Source: Clostridiales bacterium (lineage in GTDB: Bacteria; Bacillota_A; Clostridia; Saccharofermentanales; Saccharofermentanaceae). From it: a DNA stretch of 9,752 nt. Below, piece after piece: positions 1-5,636 of the stretch. Position numbers and translations under genes: made by a program. The DNA lies in NCBI GenBank assembly GCA_017649745.1, contig JAGCGE010000210.1, positions 1-9,752 on the forward strand, read 5' to 3'. The notes under the pieces were generated by a model that saw only the letters and a program-made list of their open reading frames with translations, was not told the DNA's origin and did not search any database. Every line of letters starts with the position of its first letter. Within the stretch, counting starts at the first letter, position 1.

Positions 1-387
1 ATGACTAATATGGAGATAACTGCTGACGTAAGTGTTCCGATCAAGAAGATCAGTGGATATGAAAGAGGTCTTCCTCAGAACTATTTCACGGCAGCAAGAC
101 CTTATATGTATTCTGATGATCCTGAGAGGATCACAATGGCTGTGAGCAAGGATCCGTATGTTATCAATCAGATCGTTGAATGGTTCGGTAAGGATATATC
201 TATAGGTGAGTTTGAAGAGAGTAACGAGTACTACAGAGTGAGTGTTGTTGCAAGTCCCCAAGCGATGAGACTATGGGCTTTGCAGTACGCAGATCATGTC
301 GAGATACTCCAGCCTTATGATCTGCGTGAATCAGTCAAGCAATCCTTGACATATGCCTTTGAGAAATACGGCGGATACGACGGCTGA
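1..387 (+). CDS. WYL-domain transcriptional regulator, C-terminal fragment (5' end outside window)
   Basis: This is the end of a predicted DNA-binding regulator of the WYL family, whose members usually carry an N-terminal winged helix-turn-helix, a ligand-sensing WYL domain and a C-terminal WCX segment. Only the end of the WYL domain and the WCX region are present. The opening residues MTNMEI fit the stretch after the conserved 'R-x-D-R-M' of WYL domains, so the ATG at position 1 is probably an internal Met and not the start. The segment around residues 50-126, with VNQIVEWFG-like and 'ASPQAMRLWALQYADHVEILQP', matches the usual WCX pattern of a strand pair followed by 'W...y...vevl.P..lr'. 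About 128 of the expected 300 or more residues are visible, so the DNA-binding part cannot be examined. It lies 100 bp upstream of the esterase gene on the same strand; regulation of that gene is possible but unproven. Confidence 0.8.
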   Translation: MTNMEITADVSVPIKKISGYERGLPQNYFTAARPYMYSDDPERITMAVSKDPYVINQIVEWFGKDISIGEFEESNEYYRVSVVASPQAMRLWALQYADHVEILQPYDLRESVKQSLTYAFEKYGGYDG

Positions 388-448
388 TTATATATTTTGT
401 GGGGTGTTTTACTTATATTTATCCGTGTGAGAATCAGGATCGTTAATC

Positions 449-454
449 TATAAT
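449..454 (+). promoter_or_regulatory. Possible -10 element for the esterase gene
   Basis: A perfect TATAAT lies 33 bp before the esterase start codon, which would give a leader of about 27 nt. No convincing -35 hexamer is found at the usual 16-18 bp distance, so this is a weak call. The rest of the 388-487 gap shows no clear terminator for the upstream gene. Confidence 0.35.
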
Positions 455-487
455 TGTCATATCCTAAACAATGAAGGTGACAAAAAG

Positions 488-1468
488 ATGAAGAAATTGA
501 TATTAACACTCACATCTGTTGCTCTCTGCGCTACGCTCTTCTGCGGCTGCATGAGTTCAACTGACGGATCTGAAAGCTCTGCATCCGGTTCTGATTCAGC
601 AGTTTCTGAGGAGACTAATGGTTCAGCAAATGCTGATACGAATGAGACAAACCCAGAGATCTCTTATAATTTCGAGAAAGAGATTCCTGAGGATTACATC
701 ATGTCTTATAAGGACGGTGAAGTCGGAACTGTTGAACTTATCACATATCATGCTAACGATTATATCGGTGACGGTGAGGGCTGTGATAAGAATGCATATG
801 TATATCTTCCGGCTAATTATGATCCTAACGGACAGTACTGCGTTATCTATCTGATGCACGGTATCGGCGGTAACGAGTGTGAGTGGGGACTTAATCTTGA
901 TAATTCAGAACTTAAGAATATCCTTGATAATCTTATCGGCAGAGGTGATATCGATCCTTTGATCTTAGTTACTCCTAACGGTAAGGCTCTCGGATGTAAG
1001 CATGATCAGGACTTCGATTCCTTCTATAACTTCGGTTATGAGCTTCGTAACGATCTGATCCCGTATATGGATGCGAATTATGCAACGATCCCTGATCGTG
1101 AGCATAGAGCAATGGCAGGCCTTTCAATGGGTGGTATGCAGACGATCAATATCGGTATCGGAGAGAGTATGGATCTTTTCTCATGGTTTGGCGCTTTCTC
1201 AGCTGCTCCGACTTCTAATGCTGCTAACAAGGTAGCATCTGATATCAGCAATTCAGAATATACGCTCGATTACTTCTACAACATCTGCGGAACTGAAGAT
1301 GATATCGCATATTCGAGCGCCAGCACCGCAGCTAAGACACTTCCTGATCAGTGTGACATCATCGTTCCTAATGAGAACTTCACATGGCAGGAGCAGTCCG
1401 GAGGACATGATTTCGATATCTGGTATCTGGGTCTTTATAACTTTGCGAAGATCGCATTTAATAAGTGA
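488..1468 (+). CDS. Secreted lipoprotein esterase, CE1/esterase-D-like alpha/beta hydrolase (feruloyl or acetyl-xylan esterase type)
   Basis: This is a predicted extracellular, lipid-anchored serine esterase of 326 residues. Residues 1-20 form a lipoprotein signal peptide (KK, hydrophobic core, then F-C-G-C with Cys21 as the lipidated residue). Residues 22-58 are a Ser/Gly/Thr/Asn-rich linker that would hold the enzyme off the membrane. The catalytic domain covers about 60-326: 'YLMHGIGG' at 121-128 is the oxyanion-region HG motif, G-L-S-M-G at 211-215 is the nucleophile elbow with Ser213, 'CGTED' places the acid at Asp271, and 'SGGHDFDIW' gives His307. This spacing is that of the putative-esterase family (PF00756), in which CE1 feruloyl and acetyl-xylan esterases remove ester substituents from xylan. 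The exact substrate cannot be read from sequence; a generic enterochelin-esterase-like role is the alternative. The start is supported by GAAGGTGA at 473-480. A strong terminator follows, so it is probably monocistronic. The mature domain holds six cysteines, rather many for an anaerobe's exported protein. Confidence 0.88.
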   Translation: MKKLILTLTSVALCATLFCGCMSSTDGSESSASGSDSAVSEETNGSANADTNETNPEISYNFEKEIPEDYIMSYKDGEVGTVELITYHANDYIGDGEGCDKNAYVYLPANYDPNGQYCVIYLMHGIGGNECEWGLNLDNSELKNILDNLIGRGDIDPLILVTPNGKALGCKHDQDFDSFYNFGYELRNDLIPYMDANYATIPDREHRAMAGLSMGGMQTINIGIGESMDLFSWFGAFSAAPTSNAANKVASDISNSEYTLDYFYNICGTEDDIAYSSASTAAKTLPDQCDIIVPNENFTWQEQSGGHDFDIWYLGLYNFAKIAFNK

Positions 1469-1488
1469 TCTTGAAGTTCAAACAATAG

Positions 1489-1494
1489 TATAAT
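1489..1494 (+). promoter_or_regulatory. Possible -10 element upstream of the DUF951 gene
   Basis: A perfect TATAAT stands just before the hairpin at 1500-1542. If used, transcription would start near 1501 and the hairpin would form the 5' leader of the DUF951 message. No good -35 hexamer is present, and AT-rich sequence between genes often contains this string by chance. Confidence 0.22.
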
Positions 1495-1499
1495 TGTAA

Positions 1500-1550
1500 C
1501 CGCCGTCAGCTAATGGTAATCTTTATTAGTAAATGACGGCGGTTTTATTG
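1500..1550 (+). terminator. Rho-independent terminator after the esterase gene
   Basis: The arms CCGCCGTCA (1500-1508) and TGACGGCGG (1534-1542) are perfectly complementary over 9 bp. An inner pair, CTAAT (1510-1514) with ATTAG (1525-1529), extends the stem, and TTTTATTG follows at 1543. GC-rich stem plus T-rich tail is the classic intrinsic terminator form on the plus strand. It lies 31 bp after the esterase stop codon and only 25 bp before the next start. Confidence 0.85.
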
Positions 1551-1567
1551 TGTTTGGAGGTTGACTT

Positions 1568-1774
1568 ATGGCTAACAAATTCTTCCTGTATAAATACGAA
1601 GAAGGCGATATCGTTACAATGAAAAAAGCCCATCCCTGCGGCAGCAAGGACTGGCTCATTAAACGTATCGGCGCTGATGCCAAGTTATGTTGTCAGGGCT
1701 GCGGACATGAAGTCATCATGCCAAGACAGACCCTTGAGAAAGCAACAACAAACGTAAAGCGTAAGGATCAGTAA
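1568..1774 (+). CDS. DUF951 family small protein
   Basis: This 68-residue protein belongs to the DUF951 family, common in Firmicutes and of unknown function. The family pattern is clear: 'GDIVTMKKAHPCGSKDWLI' at 14-32, a conserved R-x-G-x-D (RIGAD), then 'CCQGCGHEV' and 'MPRQTLEK'. Cys23 of the HPCG motif together with the C-x-x-C pair in the CCQGCG segment suggests a small metal-binding, zinc-ribbon-like or nucleic-acid-binding protein, but that is inference. The start is set by GGAGG at 1556-1560, seven bases before the ATG. The last 7 bp overlap the end of the convergent VOC gene. Nothing around it reveals a role; it is often a housekeeping gene. Confidence 0.85.
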   Translation: MANKFFLYKYEEGDIVTMKKAHPCGSKDWLIKRIGADAKLCCQGCGHEVIMPRQTLEKATTNVKRKDQ

Positions 1775-2640
1775 TCGATCTCACGCTGTGACACGCATAT
1801 GTGTCTTCCGTCGATATCTTCGAAAACAAACTCACGGTTGATCACGGAAGCTTCGTTAAATTCCTCAAGAGGCTTGATTATCGTTACTCCGGATGTGATG
1901 AGCTCGTTTTGGAGAAGCATCGGTTCAGTTACATAAATGTAGAGATCATATAAGATACCGTACATCTCTCTATTCGGAAGGATGTCATTCGGTGTCTTTT
2001 TTTCGATCAGGATTATGTCGATATTGTCTCTTGAAAGCCTTATGTGCGGCATAGCCTCATCATCGAGATGAACTGATTCGAATCCGAGATAGTTCTCATA
2101 GAAACAAGCTGTCTTGAGCGGATCCTGGCATACGAAGATAGTTCCTGCACCATTCATGAGGTGAAGGCCTGATCCTTTCTTGGATTCTTCAGGTTCTTCG
2201 GTCTCGTTATTCTTAAGATTTTTAGGATCGATCGTGTCATTAGGGATCTCTTTGTTATAAGCGAATCCGAGAAGTGGCTTGCAGAACGGCTTCTCGAGCT
2301 CGTCGAGAGACTGGTTCATCTGCATTCTTTCCATTATCTGTTCTGTGGTCGGATTAGAAGGGATCTCACGAAGTCTTTCGATAGTTTCACAGTACTCGAC
2401 AAGGTTTACGAAACGGATGTATAACGGCAATATCTCATTACATGAATCCGGAAGGTCCTTGTTGCCGTGCAAGAACTGCATTCCGTATTCTACTGCTTCA
2501 GCCGGAAGTGCTGAGAATAGGCGGTTTACGAATGTCAGTTCGTCGAGAGCATTCTCGGCTGTGTCGCCTTGTACGAGGACTTTACTAAGATAATCAAATA
2601 CCTGATTGATGTCGTGTTCCGGATAATTACCTGATGGCAT
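1768..2640 (-). CDS. VOC (glyoxalase/bleomycin-resistance fold) protein with an unrecognised helical N-terminal region
   Basis: The 290-residue product has two parts. Residues about 163-286 form a VOC domain: a first beta-alpha-beta unit 'GTIFVCQDPLKTACFYENYLGFE' (given as 166-188), then 'IRLSRDNIDIILIEKK', and a second unit ending in 'FVFEDIDGRHICV', the usual closing strand. The histidine expected in the first strand of metal-dependent VOC enzymes is not evident, so it may bind a ligand and not catalyse. Residues 1-130 look mainly helical, without transmembrane spans, and match no family I recognise; residues about 131-160 are a charged Glu/Lys/Asn-rich linker. The start is supported by GGAG on the minus strand (complement of 2647-2650), six bases before the ATG. 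The gene is divergent from the Bce-type operon with a 95-bp gap. A drug-binding role is tempting because of the neighbour but is not shown; a glyoxalase-related or regulatory role is equally open. Confidence 0.72.
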   Translation of the reverse strand: MPSGNYPEHDINQVFDYLSKVLVQGDTAENALDELTFVNRLFSALPAEAVEYGMQFLHGNKDLPDSCNEILPLYIRFVNLVEYCETIERLREIPSNPTTEQIMERMQMNQSLDELEKPFCKPLLGFAYNKEIPNDTIDPKNLKNNETEEPEESKKGSGLHLMNGAGTIFVCQDPLKTACFYENYLGFESVHLDDEAMPHIRLSRDNIDIILIEKKTPNDILPNREMYGILYDLYIYVTEPMLLQNELITSGVTIIKPLEEFNEASVINREFVFEDIDGRHICVSQREIDY

Positions 2641-2663
2641 GATCTGCTCCTTAAATTGTTACG

Positions 2664-2669
2664 TATAAT
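2664..2669 (+). promoter_or_regulatory. Possible -10 element of the Bce-type operon
   Basis: A perfect TATAAT lies 66 bp upstream of the response-regulator start, in the only intergenic gap before five tightly packed genes. No good -35 sequence is visible at the expected distance, which would fit an activator-dependent promoter but also a chance match. A small dyad, TTATGT (2670-2675) and ACATAA (2686-2691), follows it directly. Confidence 0.35.
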
Positions 2670-2735
2670 TTATGTGAGCATTTTAACATAAGGTGTGGTT
2701 TAATGGTAATTGAGTAAGAAAGAGGAGATATAGAT

Positions 2736-3407
2736 ATGTACAGGATATTTATCGTTGAAGATGATGAAGTTATCGCTAAACAGATGAAGCTTCACATAGA
2801 GAAGTGGGGTTTTGAAGTAGCTATTGACAGCAATCTTGAGAATCCTATGGAGGACTTCAGCAAGTTTAATCCTGATCTTGTACTTTTGGACGTTAATCTC
2901 CCATTCTATAACGGCTTTTTCAGATGCACTAAGATACGTGAAGTATCAAGGGTGCCTGTTATCTTTGTATCATCCGCTTCCGACAACATGAATCAGGTCA
3001 TGGCAATGAACATGGGCGGCGATGATTTCATTTCGAAGCCATTCAGCCTTGAGGTTCTTACAGCCAAGATCAATGCGATCTTAAGAAGGTCGTATGACTT
3101 CGGACCGACGAGCAGCATCATCGAGCACAAGGGCGCGATATTTGTTCCGAACGAGTCTGTCATCAACGTAAACGGTGAGAGAGTTGAACTTACCAAGAAC
3201 GAGAACCGTATCATGTCGATCCTTCTCGAAAACAAATCATCGATCGTATCACGTAAGAAGCTCATGGAGAAACTCTGGGATGATGACTGCTTCGTTGACG
3301 AGAATACGCTGAACGTTAACGTTAACCGCTTAAGAAAGAAACTAGAGAATGCGGGCCTGTCCGATTTTATCACGACTAAGAAAGGTCAGGGATATATAAT
3401 TGACTGA
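2736..3407 (+). CDS. OmpR/PhoB-family response regulator of a Bce-type two-component system
   Basis: This 223-residue cytoplasmic transcription factor has a receiver domain at about 1-118 and a winged-helix effector domain at about 128-222. The acidic pocket is Glu8-Asp9-Asp10, the phosphoacceptor is Asp52 in 'LLDVNLP', the switch serine is Ser79 or Ser80, and the conserved Lys-Pro is at 101-102. The effector part shows 'VELTKNENRIMSIL', the recognition-helix region 'NTLNVNVNRLRKKL' and the wing 'KKGQGYIID'. The receiver with 'PFYNGFFRCTKIREVSRVPVIFVSSA' is typical of BceR-like regulators that answer peptide antibiotics. GAGGAG at 2722-2727 supports the start. It overlaps the kinase start by 8 bp, so the two are co-translated. 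The likely targets are its own operon including the transporter genes downstream. Confidence 0.93.
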   Translation: MYRIFIVEDDEVIAKQMKLHIEKWGFEVAIDSNLENPMEDFSKFNPDLVLLDVNLPFYNGFFRCTKIREVSRVPVIFVSSASDNMNQVMAMNMGGDDFISKPFSLEVLTAKINAILRRSYDFGPTSSIIEHKGAIFVPNESVINVNGERVELTKNENRIMSILLENKSSIVSRKKLMEKLWDDDCFVDENTLNVNVNRLRKKLENAGLSDFITTKKGQGYIID

Positions 3408-4389
3408 TCTTATTAAGTACTTAAAGACCAGAAAACTGGTCATATTGCTTAATGTCTGCCTGGTGTTTTTTATCTGGCTCACTTTCTGGCTATTCGATGT
3501 AAAGATGATCATCTTAGCTTATGTAGCCGTAATGTGGTTTTTTATCCTTCTAATAATCGCGATAATCGATTTCGGTTCTTTCTCGCGTAAACTTAAGCTT
3601 CTTAAGTATCTGGAGGACGAGAATATCCCTCTTACTGATTTCAGGGCAACTGATGAGGTGGAGAAGGAATATGTTAGGCTTCTAAGACGTGAGTATGAGT
3701 CTAAGCAGAAGCTTAAGGAACAAGACGAGGAAACGTATAACGAGACCGTCGAGTACTTTACGATCTGGGCCCATCAGATCAAGACACCTATCTCTGCCAT
3801 CAGTCTTGTTGCTGAGAATATCCCGGATGATGATGCGAGCGTTGACATCAGGAACGGAATCACTGATATAAATGACTACGTTGATATGGTACTTAATTAT
3901 CTGAGGCTCGGATTTGACGTTAACGATCTTGTTTTCGATAAGGTCAATGCCGATAAGGTTATAAAGCAGCTTTTAAGGAAGTTCTCGTCTCAGTTCATTA
4001 CCAGAGGTATCAACATCTCGTATGAGTCTAAGGAGATAAGGTACACGACGGATGAGAAGTGGCTTTCGTTTATTATTGGGCAGGTCTTGTCCAATGCTCT
4101 TAAGTATTCTCGAAAAGGCGGAACGATCACGATCACGGCAGACGAGAGATCGATCACTGTCAAGGATCAGGGTATTGGAATAAGCCCGGAGGATCTGCCG
4201 CGTGTTTTCGAAAAGGGATATACGGGTTATAACGGAAGGCAGGATAAGAAATCGACAGGTATAGGACTTTACCTCGTAAAGCGCGCCTGTGATCTTATAA
4301 ATGCCGGAATATCGATAGAATCGAAGGTCGGTGAGGGAACAACAGTAACGATCCGACTTGATAAGGAGGACATAGATGTCAGGGATTAA
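3400..4389 (+). CDS. BceS-type intramembrane-sensing histidine kinase
   Basis: This 329-residue membrane kinase has two N-terminal helices, about 12-31 and 36-57, joined by only a few residues (FDVK), so it has practically no outside sensor domain. The catalytic core follows: H-box 'WAHQIKTPI' with His125, N-box 'GQVLSNALKYS' with Asn232, G1 box 'DQGIG' at 256-260, and G2 box 'STGIGLYL' at 285-292. This is the form of BceS-like kinases, which detect peptide antibiotics through the partner ABC permease. The start is a TTG inside the end of the regulator gene, preceded by AGGGA at 3388-3392; the next in-frame Met (37) would delete the first membrane helix, so TTG is preferred. Its end overlaps the deacylase start by 14 bp. 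Confidence 0.92.
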   Translation: MTDLIKYLKTRKLVILLNVCLVFFIWLTFWLFDVKMIILAYVAVMWFFILLIIAIIDFGSFSRKLKLLKYLEDENIPLTDFRATDEVEKEYVRLLRREYESKQKLKEQDEETYNETVEYFTIWAHQIKTPISAISLVAENIPDDDASVDIRNGITDINDYVDMVLNYLRLGFDVNDLVFDKVNADKVIKQLLRKFSSQFITRGINISYESKEIRYTTDEKWLSFIIGQVLSNALKYSRKGGTITITADERSITVKDQGIGISPEDLPRVFEKGYTGYNGRQDKKSTGIGLYLVKRACDLINAGISIESKVGEGTTVTIRLDKEDIDVRD

Positions 4390-4855
4390 AAAGACTAATG
4401 CTATGCGTGAGTTGACGGCTGCAGGGCTCGAGTACGAAGCGTTGGAATATGAGTTTGATGAGAATGATCTGGACGGCCACCATGTGGCTGAGTTCTTGAA
4501 CCTTCCGTATGAGGAAGTATTCAAGACACTTGTGACGAGAGGCGAGAGTAAAGCGATCTACGTGTTCTGCCTCTCGGTTGATGATGAATTGGATCTTAAG
4601 AAGGCGGCGCGTCTTGCAGGCGAGAAGAAGATCGAGATGATCCCGGTTAAAGAGATCCTCAACCTCACGGGATACATTCGAGGCGGATGCTCTCCTGTTG
4701 GAATGAAGAAGAAATATCCGACTTTCTTTGATGAGATGATCGAGCTTGTTGATGATGTATCAGTAAGCGGCGGTCAACGTGGTCTTCAGATCAGGATGAA
4801 GGCTCAGGATCTGACGAATTATCTTAACGCGACGATAGGAGACATCACGGTTTAA
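4376..4855 (+). CDS. YbaK/EbsC-family aminoacyl-tRNA (Cys-tRNA-Pro) deacylase
   Basis: This 159-residue protein fits the YbaK/EbsC branch of the tRNA-editing superfamily, whose known members hydrolyse Cys mischarged on tRNA-Pro in trans after prolyl-tRNA synthetase. Visible family features are 'GHHVAEFLNLPYEEVFKTLV' with the conserved Lys50, 'YVFCLSVDDELDLKKAARLAG', the signature G-G-C-S-P-V-G at 103-109 followed by KKKYP, and 'SGGQRGLQIRM' at 131-141. Length is that expected for the stand-alone form. A strong AAGGAGGA at 4363-4370 sits 5 bases before the ATG, and the gene overlaps the kinase end by 14 bp and lies 22 bp before the ATPase gene. It is therefore a full operon member set inside an otherwise standard Bce cassette. 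A link between the deacylase and peptide resistance is not established; simple co-transcription is possible. Confidence 0.88.
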   Translation: MSGIKKTNAMRELTAAGLEYEALEYEFDENDLDGHHVAEFLNLPYEEVFKTLVTRGESKAIYVFCLSVDDELDLKKAARLAGEKKIEMIPVKEILNLTGYIRGGCSPVGMKKKYPTFFDEMIELVDDVSVSGGQRGLQIRMKAQDLTNYLNATIGDITV

Positions 4856-4877
4856 AGGGAATAAAGGGAGATATGAT

Positions 4878-5636
4878 ATGTCACTGCTAGAAGCGAAGAA
4901 CGTAAAGAAGATCTACTCGACGAGATTCTCGGGTAACAAGGTAGTCGCTCTTTCCGACATCACGTTTAATGTCGAGGAGGGTGAGTTCGTTGCCATCATG
5001 GGAGAATCAGGTTCAGGAAAGACAACGCTTCTTAATATCATCGCGACTATGGATGAAGCGACATCAGGCGAGATACTTTTCGACGGTGAGAAGATCAGCG
5101 AACTAAAAGGAAAGAAACTTGCCGAATTCAGAAGACGTAAGTTCGGTTTTGTCTATCAGGAATATAATCTTCTGGATACGTTCTCGATAGGTGATAACAT
5201 AAGGCTCCCGCTGGTACTTGATGACGTTAAGGCAAATGCCATTGATGAGAGGTTAAGACCGCTTGCAGCCAAGCTTAAGATAACCGAGATCCTGGATAAG
5301 TATCCTTATGAGGTCTCAGGCGGACAAAAGCAGCGTGCTGCATGTTGTCGTGCCATGATCATGAATCCTAGACTGCTTCTTGCTGATGAGCCGACAGGCG
5401 CTCTCGATTCTAAATCGACTGAGTCACTCCTGCATCTTTTCGAAGACTTTAATCAGGATGGTCAGACGATACTGATGGTAACTCATTCTGTTAAGGCAGC
5501 TAGTTATGCTTCCAGAGTTCTCTTCATCAAGGATGGAGAAGTGTATCACCAGTTATACAGGGCTAACTTAAGCAACCACGAATTCTACAATAAGATCTCT
5601 GACTCATTGCAGGTAATGATAGGTGGTCGTCGATGA
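4878..5636 (+). CDS. BceA-type ABC transporter ATP-binding protein
   Basis: This 252-residue ATPase powers the adjacent permease in removing peptide antibiotics from their lipid targets. All motifs are intact: Walker A GESGSGKT at 42-49, Q-loop Gln94 in 'YQEYNLLD', signature SGGQ at 147-150, Walker B 'LLLADE' at 166-171 with catalytic Glu171, D-loop 'GALDS', and switch His203. The 'NLLDTFSIGDNI' stretch and the C-terminal tail after residue 222 ('HQLYRANLS...EFYNKI') resemble BceA proteins more than the related LolD/MacB ATPases. GGGAG at 4866-4870 supports the start. The stop overlaps the permease ATG in an ATGA arrangement, indicating coupled translation and a fixed ratio of the two subunits. 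Confidence 0.94.
   Translation: MSLLEAKNVKKIYSTRFSGNKVVALSDITFNVEEGEFVAIMGESGSGKTTLLNIIATMDEATSGEILFDGEKISELKGKKLAEFRRRKFGFVYQEYNLLDTFSIGDNIRLPLVLDDVKANAIDERLRPLAAKLKITEILDKYPYEVSGGQKQRAACCRAMIMNPRLLLADEPTGALDSKSTESLLHLFEDFNQDGQTILMVTHSVKAASYASRVLFIKDGEVYHQLYRANLSNHEFYNKISDSLQVMIGGRR

Noticed and set aside
1..3. ATG at position 1 as start of a complete 128-residue protein
   Set aside because: The sequence begins in the middle of the WYL fold (just after the usual R-x-D-R-M point) and the gene almost surely extends upstream of the window.
2279..2593. Plus-strand open frame of 104 codons inside the VOC gene
   Set aside because: Ser/Arg/Cys-rich shadow frame without a ribosome binding site, opposite a better supported gene.
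3973..4524. Minus-strand open frame of 183 codons across the kinase/deacylase junction
   Set aside because: It is opposite two genes with intact catalytic motifs, shows no recognisable domain, and has no ribosome binding site of note.
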